Under the pieces are notes generated by a model. That model made no database searches and had not been told where the DNA came from. It saw only the letters and a program-made list of their open reading frames with translations. From Distichodus sexfasciatus (lineage: Eukaryota; Chordata; Actinopteri; Characiformes; Distichodontidae): DNA of 64,000 nt. Location: contig JAVGVS010000022.1 in assembly GCA_032718565.1 (NCBI GenBank), positions 1,775,501 to 1,839,500 of the forward strand. Reading direction: 5' to 3'. Below, in pieces: positions 26,239 through 36,235 of this stretch. The position numbers and the translations under genes are program-made. Within the stretch, counting starts at the first letter, position 1, and every line of letters starts with the position of its first letter.

Positions 26239-26848
26239 AGCACGGGCATTGTGTTTCAAGTTGAGCACATACAAACACAAGATTTTACTTGCAAAAGTTC
26301 ACTAGTTACAGAAAAATCCACTACTAATGTGATATATTGTTATAGAGATATGAAATTACATATTGGGATGAGAGATTTTGGTCATATTGCTGGCCTAATA
26401 GAGCTTCTTGACTGCTGGGTGACTCTATACAAATATTGAAAATTGGAGCTTCCTAAAATTGAAATCGTTTTCTTTTGTATGCGAGGATACCATTTCTTGA
26501 CTTGATTTATGTCAGACAAAACTACGTGCATTAATACATCAGGTGTTGGATTTGCTGTTATAAAACAAATGTTTTTTAGATAGCAAAAAAAAGAAATCCT
26601 ATCAATTAATTGTTTGTTGCATCCCTCAGGTACTTCAACAGTTAGAGGTCGAACCTTGTTCAGATTGAGCCCAAACCAGCAATGGCTATACACAAACACA
26701 CTGCATATGGAGCTCATTGCAAACGAGTCTTTCCAGGAGACCATCATGGACGTTGATGCCATCAGCACTAGAGGACAAGCTGAAACACATCATCATATTC
26801 CGTAAGTCTGGCCTAAAGTCCTTGAAATGGGTATTCTGGTTTGTTTAC

Positions 26849-27116
26849 ACCGCGCAATGATGGTGGTGGACTTCTTGGCTGGATTGCCCACGTTGTTGCT
26901 GGCGATGCAGCTGTAGACGCCGGCATCCTCAGACGAGATGGCAGGTAGGGTAAGAGTGCAGTCCTTCACCACGCTCTTCTCGGGCAGCTGTTCTGAGCTG
27001 CTGATCCACGTCAGCGTTGGAGGAGGTTCGCCTCCCGTAGCGATACACACCAGAGACACTGTCTGGCCAGGATTCACCACGATGGGATCCTCCACCAGCA
27101 GTTTGATGGTGGCGAG
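26849..27116 (-). CDS. mdga2: mdga2 exon, Ig domain 3
   Basis: A single exon codes for a complete I-set Ig domain of about 89 residues. In order: ATIKLLVEDPIVVNPGQ, first core cysteine in SLVC (residue 24), the TGGEPPP turn, tryptophan in LTW (37), LTLPA, then EDAGVYSC with the second cysteine (70), and SNNVGNPAKKST near the end, which is characteristic of MDGA proteins. The acceptor is ctctgcag| and the donor GCGCGGT|GTAAAC in phase 1, which pairs with the Ig4 exon to give Arg-Ser-Leu-Lys-Lys. One oddity is an extra cysteine (KDC, residue 53) where vertebrate MDGA2 usually has a glycine. The other is the 5' edge: the open frame requires phase 0 upstream, whereas homology at the junction (TNK-SSP-TIK) suggests that one base, probably a C, is missing just inside the exon. 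Otherwise it is clean. Confidence 0.9.
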
Positions 27117-27603
27117 CTGCAGAGGGCGATGCAGAAAATAAAGTCAATTTTATCCTTTAACACGCCCTAACGGTTCAAGTCAGCAGCCAAAAGCTTTCGA
27201 AGAAGCTCTCTTAGTCGAATAATCAATACTCAGAGGTCACGGCCAATGTGATGTAGTAGTTTGGTTAATCCCAGCATTAATGCAGTTCACTTTGAATCAT
27301 TTGTTTTGCCATAAACGATGCAGTCCATTTGTGACACCTGTATGTATTGTTTGTCTAGACAAGGCTTTTAGATGCAGTACAATGGCTCAGTGAGGTTAGA
27401 ACATGTTTTCATATGCCATTATGGCTATTAAGAAAGGTCACATCTGTCTGCATGAACAGGCTGAATGAGAGTGATTAAATGTTTAAGCCAATGAAATATG
27501 ATTTGTTTAATATTTTCAATTCACAATTCGTACATTTTGTTTTACACCTGCACAATCTCCTAAACCATTGCTTAGAGCTTAGAAAGCAGCTATTATCTTA
27601 TTA

Positions 27604-28040
27604 TCAGACCCTCCAGGATTTACATGCGCCTTTTTTGAAATTGTTGCCTAAAATGGCAGATTTTGTGGCAGCTTTTCTAAAAAACTGCAATAAAAGTGGT
27701 TTTGGATGTTTTGTTGCAATAAAGTTGCAATGTGATTTCTCCTTTATAATTATTCTTTAGCAATTATTTGAAAAGAAGGGAACAAAACCACTATGGGTAA
27801 CCTTGCCAAAAAAAAAAAGCTCGAATTTCAAAAGATTGCGAAGAATTATAATATGCTTTATATTTCCTATGTCTTCCGTCTTAACAAGGAATGAGTTTGT
27901 TTGGGGTATGGCTCAACATTTTTCAAATCAAACCAGCAATGATTGGTCAAAACTTGCAGAAAAGTTGCAGTGATTGGTCAAAATTGCAAGGTCGTGACAA
28001 ATTAGCAGGCATTGGTTAAAGTTGTGATCCCAACAACAGA
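27604..28040. mobile_element. Truncated copy of the TCTCCAGGATTT MITE
   Basis: Left end TCAGACCCTCCAGGATTTAC, then GCCTAAAATGGCAGATTTTG and GTGATTGGTCAAAATTGCAA as in the 12.6-kb copy. The right terminal repeat is missing. Confidence 0.65.
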
Positions 28041-28083
28041 GGATCTATATTGGCCAGAGCCCCAAGCACAAAGTGCTTTCTGT

Positions 28084-28104
28084 AATAATAATAATAATAT
28101 ATAT

Positions 28105-28141
<37 letters not shown>

Positions 28142-28142
28142 T
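28084..28142. repeat. (TAA)n microsatellite
   Basis: Two TAA runs split by ATATATG at about 28,098. Confidence 0.9.
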
Positions 28143-28589
28143 AAATATTTTATTAGGGCACAGGTGTTGCTCAACAAAAGCAGGGCCTGTATACGTAACA
28201 GATAGCTTTTTATGATTTTTTAACTAATTTTGACTTTTAATTCACTGACTCCTTTCTTCAGCGTTTATTGCATTAAATGCTTTTGTGGTGCTTTTTGCGA
28301 CTTTTGCTCGTTGCCACTTGTGGCTATATTTACTATTATTATTGCACTGTTGAAAATGAAAAAAGACAGATGGGAATTTTGAATGGTGGGCTTATTAACA
28401 ACCATTACCTATACATTTAACTTTTAGGAATTTTATAGGATTGAAAAAAGATTATAGAAAGTACTATGAAACGTGTTAGTAACAAGAAAAAACACATCAC
28501 AAAATAAAACACAAGAAACATCGATAAGACAAAAGGAAGAAAATATGTCTAACAGTGTGCAGTCATGGATCTCTAATCTGAAGTTGTAC

Positions 28590-28726
28590 CTGTTTTTGTT
28601 GGTGGTGTCTGAGGGCAACCCTGCAGTCCGGGATGCACGCACACATTACGCTACAGAGGCAGTGCAGCTGTAGTTAGCATAGTCCTTGGGCCTCCAAGTT
28701 CTTCAGCTGGGATTTTTTAGTCTCCC
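28590..28726 (-). pseudogene. mdga2: mdga2 Ig2 exon b, decayed (stops in all frames)
   Basis: This is the second Ig2 exon, recognisable from scattered pieces in different frames: GETK at the start, LKNL, DYANYSC (the Ig second-cysteine motif), ASV, RNVC and a TNK-like end. The acceptor ttgcag| and a donor AG|GTACAA are still present. Length is 137 nt against about 133 expected. Frame 0 stops at TGA after seven codons, frame 1 at TAA after two, and frame 2 at TAA after sixteen, so no upstream phase allows it to be read through. Relative to the family I infer a missing base in the GGxGAG start, an extra G before the RPxDYANYSC stretch, an extra base before RNVC, further shifts after it, and several substitutions in the ILKLK and PDKMVS stretches. 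With its partner at 33.3 kb it means Ig2 as a whole is lost from this copy of the gene. Confidence 0.82.
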
Positions 28727-29554
28727 CTGCAACTCAGGCGAGAAGGCAGGCGTGTGCAAATGTCTGGACTTTCTCAGTTTCAAGCGACCATGCAATTAAA
28801 ACCATTCAAAAAAAAAAAGACACTAATCTTCAAGATGGAAGGAATGCCAAAGGGCCTCAGATATGCAATTCACGATTAATGCTAAGAGTTCCCATTAGAT
28901 CCCTTACAGAGCAATGTGACCCTGAATCAGTGTAGCTAGTATTTGGAAACACTGATCTAATTACTGCTCTATCATGAATTCGCAAAGGCCTTTATTTGTC
29001 GTGGAGTCGTCATAAATTGTATGGAATCTGACATGTTTTCAGTGCCATAGATGTTAATTCAGTCATAAGTTATATAAAACAATACCTTCCCTACCCATTT
29101 GACCGACAAGTATGATTTGCCAAATAGCAAACTTTTGTCTCTTTTGTGTCCTCCAAGCCTAATAGGTTCCACAAGGTTTGTTTTCCAAACTACCAAAACT
29201 ACAGTGTTGAATATGATACTGAAAATGTGTGGTGCTTATATACAGTTATTTGCTTTCAGTATCTGCCTTATTCAAAATGAAATGAAATTAGGAGTTAGTC
29301 AGTACAAACTAGGTAGCTTTGATAGTTGCATTAACACGAAAATTATTCAATTTACATTTATAGCATACAGCAGACTCTCTTATTAAGAGACACCTAACTA
29401 CAGGTACAATATCCCTGAGTTGAAAGCCTTGATCCAGAGTCCAAAGTTGGTAGATTTGGCAGTAGGACCATTAATGTAGCCTACCACTTGGCCACCACTA
29501 CTCGCCTCAGAAATTTAATACAATATCACTAGCATTCTGACTAAACCATTTAAA

Positions 29555-29797
29555 GCCGCTTGGTAGTGTAAACATTAGGGAGTTAGCCCCCTGATCAGAA
29601 GGTCACTACTGAATTGGTAAGGAGTGCCGCTGAATACTCATAGTAAGGTACAGTCCCCAAGCACTGCTCCCCGTGCGCTGCCATAAAGCTGCTCACTGCT
29701 CCATCATGGATGGGTCAAATGCAGAGGTCATATTTTGTTGTGGTAGACTGTATGCTGTGCTGTGTTGACAATGACAATCACTCACTCACTTACTCAC
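29555..29797 (+). mobile_element. tRNA-derived SINE copy
   Basis: Same family: TTGGTAGTGTAAACATTAGG head, CAAATGCAGAGGTCATATTT body and TGTGTTGACAATGACAATCA tail followed by (CTCA)n. Lies 830 bp upstream, in gene order, of the decayed Ig2b exon. Confidence 0.8.
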
Positions 29798-30009
29798 TTA
29801 AACTAGCAATTAGCCAACTCAGTAGCTAGCAAGTTAGCCAGCATTAAGGGAATGTTATTTAGCCTGTTGGCTAACAAATGTAATAGTTGCAAAATATAAT
29901 CCTTGGGCATTAAGCATATTTATGTAGAATTGTGTAACCTATTGATAAGGATTTAAAATACTGGCCAATTTTACACAGCACAATGTACAAGAAAATACTT
30001 TCAAATGCT

Positions 30010-30195
30010 TTATTAAGAAGTACTAATGCCGCTTTTAAATGGTAGCTTTCAAGCTACACACTACTTATTATTGCTACATGCTACAGGCAAGCTTCAAAAG
30101 TAGCTTCACTACTGATAAGCTATTGATAAAAAGTAGAAGTAAAAAGTAAAGTTAGTCACATTGCTAATTTAGTTAGCTACTTCCCAAAATTAATT
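30010..30195. repeat. Fragment of the GTAGC-rich hAT family
   Basis: Contains ATGGTAGCTTTCAAGCTACA, AAAGTAGCTTCACTACTGAT and TTAGTTAGCTACTTCCCAAA, matching ends and subterminal parts of the 20.2-kb element. Terminal bases are worn. Confidence 0.55.
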
Positions 30196-31559
30196 GCTAC
30201 GTGTTTTATTTTAAAACAGCTTTTTAGTCGATTCTTTTCTTTTTATTGAAACATTGTAGTTCTCAAAAAACTTTCAAAAAACCTTAAAGAGGCTTGGGTG
30301 GAGGCCAAATTACCAGCTTCACAAGACACTAGAGAACTTACTGAGACATGCCAAATCATCACTTTCCTTCCAAAATTCACTGGATCTAGAATTAAACAAA
30401 TCCCACAACACAGCAATTAAACTGCAAAAGGAACCTTATGAATGTGTAAATATGTGCTGATCCTTCCCACTGCACAAGGTTGAACACGTCCCCTCAGTGA
30501 CTCAGCTAAGACACGCTCTCCTTCAGGCCCAAACACTTCAGCCTCGACGCTCATAAGAGCAGAACACTAGTGCGATGCGCGGGCAGCACTTGCGATCGCG
30601 TTTACTGGAGACCCGAACGGATTCTGCTGTCCCTCATTACAAAGTCCCCATTTTGATTTTAATTTGAAGAAAGGATAACCGCAGGCAGGGTTCTACGCTG
30701 CCATGTTCTGCCCCGATGTTGGACGGATGGAGGTGGGAGAATGTTGGGATTTTCAGCCATGTCGACTCGGCCATGCGTTACGTTCTGATCATCGCCACAT
30801 ACAAAACCAGACAGAGATGTAAGTGGGTGGGTTTTGTCAGGAAGAATCTGCGATGCCGTGTCCACTCATCAGAGCAGATTAGAATATCAGACAAATTGCT
30901 CTGTGCCTCTTCCCAGACACCAGATCGTTCATAGCTTTCATTTTGCCACCGTCACCCAATCTCCCGATGTAATTCTATTAAAAGAGCAACGCCGCTTTCC
31001 CAAGTCACCTCCCGGCCTGCTTCGGCTGATATCAATGAAAAGGTTGTCTTTGGCATAGGGTGCTTAGTCTCTTATGGAGCCTGACCAGAATAAAAATCCA
31101 TTCTTGACGAGATCAGGTGGGAAAGTGAGTGATGGAGTCTCAAAGTGTCAGAGATATAGAAATGGACACGAACACATAGAGGCAATACAAAGACAAGAAA
31201 GACAAAGAAGAACCGAACGCCATATGGAGACATATATGACATGTAAAAAAAGGGTAATACAGTGGCTACTGCCTAATCCATGGAAACAGTAAGCTAACTA
31301 AACTTCCACCAATTAACGGTAAAAGCATAAATGGCACAAACCGACCCCCATAAAAAGAAGAATAAAAAAGGAGATGAGAACCAATGATGTGCTTTGCTTT
31401 GCTCACAAAAAACTAGATTGTGTAAAAAGCGCGCAAATTATGTACTCTTCTAATTATATTATATTATATATAAATTATAACACGCATGACTCACAGGAAA
31501 GTCCAACATTCAGTAAAACGTCTCAGTTCAGTCAAATCTTCCCATTTATTACAGACAAA

Positions 31560-31960
31560 ACTCATTTTTAGCTGATAAACAAGCTACAGCCATTTACTTG
31601 ATATTTTCAGTGATTTTTCCTGACGTGTGTCCTCCACGTTATTGTGACGTAACTCTCATGTGGAATGCCATCTTGTGCAAAAATTTTGTTTTCTCCCAGA
31701 AATCAGTCAAAAATGAGTTATAGGTCAAAATGAGTCCAAATTAGCAAAAAATGGGCAAAACTTCAATATTTCTTCATTTTCAAAATATTTTTTCCCATTT
31801 CATAATGTTAGAGAGTAAAAAATAAATATAGAAAAATAGGAAAAGATAGTTTGGTTTATTAAAAAAAATGTTTTTATCAGATTAATAATTGTTTCATCAA
31901 AAAAATAATCAGCAGACTAATCAATTATCAAAATAATCATTATTTTCACTGAATGTTTTT
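31560..31960. repeat. hAT-type repeat remnant
   Basis: Contains the reverse of the 3.2-kb segment (AGTCAAAAATGAGTTAT) and GACTAATCAATTATCAAAAT, the subterminal motif of the GGGCTGCAAC family also seen at 36.0 kb. No clean ends. Confidence 0.5.
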
Positions 31961-32839
31961 GAATTTTATGAAAGAAAATCCGACAATTTTGTCCAAATTT
32001 TTGACTTGTAATGTTTTTGTGTAATGGACCTACACAAATGCATGCCATAAAAGGCCGGTATGCTGTGATATTGTGATATGAGGTGGAAAGTATGAAGATG
32101 ACAGAGTGTGACTGGAATTGCTATGGGACTGTGACATCAAAAATTTCAGCAATGCCCAGTTGGCTGACTGGACCACGGTCCCTCTAAGCGTCATAAAGGC
32201 AGATGCTGCTAGTCCCTGCTTCCCTTTTAGCCTCTGCATGGGCTGAAATGGTAAGCTGGCATTTAGCAACACAAAAACAATACAAGAAAGGCTTCAAATG
32301 CATCCCCTGATCTTTCCTGTTTTTTGGGCTCTCGGCTTGCTCAGCGGGGAAACAGGCAGAGAGGGAAGAAAGGCGAGAGCCCTGAGCGGAAGCATGCTCC
32401 TCTTTACTAATTACCAGCACCATGTCCATGCTGGGCTCCAAATGCCACCTCGGTGGCTCTTTGGGTTTGTTTGGGATCACTGGGGAGCAGATAGAGTCAA
32501 ATCAGACCTGCTCAATGTATGCTGCCTTCTTCTTCCCTCCTCCTGTTCACCTCTACCTGATTGTCAGTGTTCTGCTGCCTCCTGGGGATTCCTGTTGCCA
32601 TGTATTAGACCGATGATGAATTACATGGTAAATCTACAATTAGCTTGATCTTTCCCAAGCAGGATTACATTTGATTGGCAGAAAAACAACACAGTTGAAG
32701 AAGTGATTCTCTTTATTATGGAGTCTTGATATCTTTTCTTCTTTTAAGACCTAAAACTCACCCGAGTTCTACAGAGGCCTTGTCATCTGGAACTTGCAGT
32801 GACCTCTTGAACCTGAACGGATCACCTAAACATAAAATT

Positions 32840-32960
32840 GTTTTCTTCTGAGTCTTTGTTCCTCTCAAGGTTTCTTCCTATTTCCCTGCTGTTGTCACCA
32901 CAGACTTGCTCATTAGGAGCATGGATCAGTAATATACAGAAACCTGCTTTTGTGACTATT
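32840..32960 (+). repeat. Fish repeat fragment (CTCTCAAGGTTTCTTCC)
   Basis: The motif TTCCTCTCAAGGTTTCTTCC is frequent in teleost interspersed repeats. No other boundary evidence. Confidence 0.35.
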
Positions 32961-33011
32961 TAAAACAAAACAAACTAGAATAAAAAGTGATTATTTAAAT
33001 TAGTGGCAGTT

Positions 33012-33238
33012 ATTTGTTATTTGTGATTACACCACAGCATAGCATACAGTGCACTACAACAAAATGTGACCTCTGCATTTGACCCAATCGTAAAGGAGCA
33101 GTTCTATCAGCACTTGCAGTGCTTGGGGACATTACCTTGCTCAAGAGTAGCTCAGTAGTACCTTTAGGTCCGGGACTTGAACCACTGACCCTGCAACCAC
33201 GTGGTAAACTCCCTAACCGTTATGCTACCAATTACCAA
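33012..33238 (-). mobile_element. tRNA-derived SINE copy next to the Ig2a donor
   Basis: Reverse copy of the same family: TTTGTGATTACACCACAGCA (tail side), AAAATGTGACCTCTGCATTT, and a head ending CCCTAACCGTTATGCTACCA. Its head lies about 30 bp inside the intron from the donor of the decayed Ig2a exon, very close for a SINE insertion. Confidence 0.85.
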
Positions 33239-33268
33239 ACTGAAACGTAGCTATGAAAGTTTTCTTAC

Positions 33269-33457
33269 CTGTGTGAAGAAAGGCTCACCGTGAATCTGCG
33301 CTGTCCGAGCAACAGAGATATACATCCTGGCCCGGTGCCAGCTGTAAGCGCACCAGCGGGTTGGAGTTAGCCACTGGCCGGAGCCGTTCTCTCATATTAA
33401 AACTGCTCTTTGGCTTCTCTATACTCTGATGGACCGTAACAATAGGGTCATCCAGAT
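33269..33457 (-). pseudogene. mdga2: mdga2 Ig2 exon a, decayed (frameshifts, premature stop)
   Basis: Homology to the first Ig2 exon is clear: LDDPIVTVHQS at the start, VANSNP in the middle, and coding sense for FFTQ at the end in another frame. Splice sites survive (ttttttgaacag| acceptor; CAG|GTAAGA donor) and the entry phase fits Ig1b. The exon is 189 nt against about 197 expected. Aligning codon by codon, I infer a 1-nt loss after QS-I, about 5 nt lost before LRC, a 1-nt gain before the YSW motif, a 1-nt loss after it, and about 2 nt lost near the 3' end. Read in the native phase the frame stays open for 56 codons and then meets TGA at 33,285-33,287. The core Cys codon reads CCA (Pro) and the YSW tryptophan is lost, so the Ig fold could not form even without the stop. 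A donor-like GTGAGC overlaps the stop. Substitutions as well as indels argue for decay rather than simple sequencing error. Confidence 0.85.
33283..33291 (-). promoter_or_regulatory. mdga2: Candidate cryptic 5' splice site inside Ig2a exon
   Basis: On the minus strand the sequence ACG|GTGAGCC overlaps the premature TGA and resembles a splice donor. Using it would remove the stop but leave the exon in phase 2, which fits neither the Ig3 exon (phase 0) nor Ig4 (phase 1), so it does not rescue the frame by itself. Seen by eye only. Confidence 0.3.
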
Positions 33458-34559
33458 CTGTTCAAAAAATAAGAGTGTAGATTTGTACAAATTAAAACCA
33501 CTTTGAAAGGTGTTGGTGGGACTAACCCAGGAATGTCCATTGTGTGAATCCTGTGTCCCCAATGCAGTAATGACAAGGTCCTGTGAGTCTCTCTATGGTC
33601 ATAAAAGGTCTCTTGGCATTTTTCTCGAAGAGTTGGAACCCTGATAACTTACTTAAATGACTGAACAAGCATGTTTCAATCTGGACTGCTATCTCTAAAT
33701 GGTTGAATTCTCTCCTGACCCTTCACCACTTTTATCTAAAGCAAAGTACATCTTTGCTGTTCTTCAAGCAGTGAAGCAGTGAAGCTGGACTTTCAACAGA
33801 TGGTGTTTAAGTTAAGCTTAGTTACACACCTTAACAAATCCTGTCAAAGAAGAAATCAGACATTAATGGACAGACAACAAGACTACATGCACAAAAGCTA
33901 GTGGATAAGTGACCCATTTCTTAAGAAAAGTAAACCATGGAAGCTTCCAGGTGGAGCTGCACATTGGCACTGGTTGAGGTATACTATATAAACTATATGA
34001 CTATATAAACCTTCATTCAAAAATGAAACTAGATTAAAAAGAGATTCTGAAACTGAACTGGCTGAAAATAAAACCATAATAGACAAGCTGTAAAGATTTT
34101 TTTTCCTGAAAGTGATCTGATGTAATTTGAATTGTTGTGTCTGAAATGACTTAAGGAATTCAAGAAAAAAAAATTACAATCAAAGAATACACTTATATGA
34201 TACCATAATGACAGGCGCCCTACATCAAATATGTAGCAGTGAAATGTTGCAATGGGGCAAATCACTCAGTACTTTCATTGGCCTTTCCAGTGGAGTACGA
34301 AAAATCATTTTAGAAGCTGCCAGGCTCAGGCTCTATTTTTATCCTTCTCCCCAAGGGCATGCTGCCTTTTCTTAATCAACGACCTGCAAGTACTTACATC
34401 GCACTCAGCTAGGACACCATGTGGACTGCAGCTGAGCTCTGCCTGTAAACCTATAATACAGTATTACTGTATATTTCCATCAAGAGCCTTTCATTTTTCT
34501 CCACCAAAAAAAGACTCAGACTTTATATTTACTTGACTTTTAGACTGAGAGCCTTTCTT

Positions 34560-35300
34560 GGTCTGATTTAAAATGAATTGCCAGTTAATGCATTTACACG
34601 CTTGCCATATTAAGCCTCGGCAAATGGCATTTGTCATGAGGCTTGATGCCCTTCTGCTTGCCAATGCTCAAGCCTTATCTTCACGTTTCAAACTTATGCA
34701 GTAGCACACTGCATCAGCCGGACAAAACCTGCTAAGTGCGAGACACATTCATCAGTTTCCCTGCATTCTACTGTTGATGGTTGATGACCAGAGCATCAGA
34801 GACGTCATGAGTCGGAATCAAAAGTGATTAGCATTGACCTTTTTCCTGGCCACGGGCCGCTAAGCGCCTCCGCAAACATCCTTCGCTCGCGCCGACACAA
34901 TTTGGAGAGGAAATATAGAGCATGTTGAAAATGTTAATCAGTGAATGCACCCTTTAATTTAGCACCCCCACCTCCTCCCTCCTTAGGGTGAATGAAGATC
35001 CCAGCCTAATCAGAGAGTGCAGGACGCCCACAGGAATGCTGATTCCTCACTTTCATTAAGGCACGTTCTGCCCTGCAGCCCTTTAATCAAAATCTAGGGG
35101 CGGTCAATACTGCATCCAGGATCCATTACAGCCACGCAGGTAGGAGCAATTACCTTTAAGACGACGGCGGCGTGTGCAGAACCAGGCGATTGAGTAGGCC
35201 CGTTTTGGCAGAGACGATTGGTTTAAATAAATACACTTTGATTCATTACAGAAGGGAGGGGCCTCTGGGCTTATACGTCTCCGTTGACATTTCTGTCTGA
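34560..35300. other. Non-repetitive intronic stretch, candidate conserved noncoding DNA
   Basis: Complex sequence without repeat hallmarks, with several homeodomain-type TTAATTT/TAATCA cores and a GCGCC-rich centre near 34,860. Similar stretches are at 9,060-9,640, 11,130-11,480, 44,140-44,720 and 54,900-55,400. Conservation cannot be judged from one sequence. Confidence 0.2.
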
Positions 35301-35994
35301 ATTAATAACTTACATTTACAGTCTTGATAAGGAAAAAAGGACAGCCAGGGAAGGGACTCAAGATCTGAACATGCAATTTGGGCCAAACATGTAGGATTTA
35401 ACATGCAGTCAGTGCACTCAGAGGGTTTTGTGGCAGCGTTTCTGCTGACTTCTAAAACACGTTAGCGTGCGAGTTGTGATGCAGCACGCACAATTCGTCA
35501 GATGGCTATTTATAGGTAGGCATATGCAAAAAGGCAAGTGGGCTGGGGCGACCAAAGATAATATGTAAATATGTAAGAAATGTGCGTGGATTAAAAACAC
35601 GATTTCAAACAAAATCCAACCTCCCCAACAACCATCAATGTATTAACTTATACAAATTGCCCAAGTTGCCGCGGTGCAATTACCCATCATGCAAAGCAGA
35701 AGTCACGCTTGATGGATTCCTACACTTAAATTCCGAGGCCGTAAGCAAAAAAGCATACTTCAAAAACCATACTTGTCTCCTTAAGAGGCTAGTGACTTCA
35801 GGCCACAACCTCTTTTCAGGTACAACACCTGATGACTTGCTCGCTGAACATGAATTGAATTTGTTTAATTAACTTAAAGTCATCTCAACACTGTGAACTG
35901 CTACTGTTGAAAGATTAAAAGCAAACTGCCTGGTAGAACAGCAATAAGTTCAACTCAAACTCAGTGAAGACTATCTTTTATAGTAGGATATATT

Positions 35995-36235
35995 AGGGCT
36001 GCAACAAACAATTATTTTGTTTGATTAATTGTTTATTAATTCATTTCCAACATTTTTGAATAAACCAAACTGTCTGTTTCTATTTTTTTCTCTCTATATA
36101 TATATTTACACTCTAACATTATAAAATGGAAAAAACAATTCTGATTAATTGAAAATGCACTCATTTTGGCCTTTAACTAACTTTTGGTCGACTATAAACA
36201 CTTATTGCACTTGGCACTTTTCTCTTTCTACGTAA
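35995..36235. repeat. GGGCTGCAAC-type hAT MITE
   Basis: Left end TAGGGCTGCAACAAACAATT followed by GATTAATTG repeats, a widespread teleost hAT repeat end. It abuts the LINE remnant and its right end is not clear. Confidence 0.55.

Larger units (their letters stand above)
14140..26848 (-). other. mdga2: mdga2 intron between Ig3 and Ig4 exons
   Basis: A 12.7-kb intron, GTAAAC at its start and a strong polypyrimidine tract plus cag at its end. It holds a palindrome-rich block next to the Ig4 acceptor, a possible LTR or LINE tail at 16.6-16.9 kb, a hAT element with 8-bp duplication at 20.2 kb, tRNA-SINE and DANA-like SINE copies, an (AAT)n tract, and a 648-bp MITE with 28-bp perfect ends. No other exon was found. 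18,000-20,200 and 23,900-25,590 show nothing that I can identify. Confidence 0.85.
27117..28589 (-). other. mdga2: mdga2 intron between Ig2b and Ig3 exons
   Basis: A 1.5-kb interval between the decayed Ig2b exon (donor GTACAA) and the Ig3 acceptor. It contains a truncated copy of the TCTCCAGGATTT MITE and a (TAA)n tract. No alternative intact Ig2 exon or obvious first exon for a downstream promoter was recognised by eye. Confidence 0.75.
28727..33268 (-). other. mdga2: mdga2 intron between the two Ig2 exons
   Basis: A 4.5-kb intron separating the two broken Ig2 exons. It holds two tRNA-SINE copies, one of which begins about 30 bp from the Ig2a donor, a fragment of the GTAGC-rich hAT family at 30.0-30.2 kb, and a MITE remnant at 31.6-31.95 kb. 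30,480-31,060 is a mixed-composition stretch without repeat signals. No intact Ig2 replacement exon was seen. Confidence 0.75.

Noticed and set aside
25829..26249. ORFs of 65 and 95 aa on opposite strands
   Set aside because: They lie inside a 648-bp MITE with perfect terminal repeats and show no motif.
28590..33457. Sequencing error as the sole cause of the Ig2 lesions
   Set aside because: Not fully excluded, but core residues are changed by multi-base substitutions and every lesion clusters in two exons while three other exons are clean. It remains the first thing to test.
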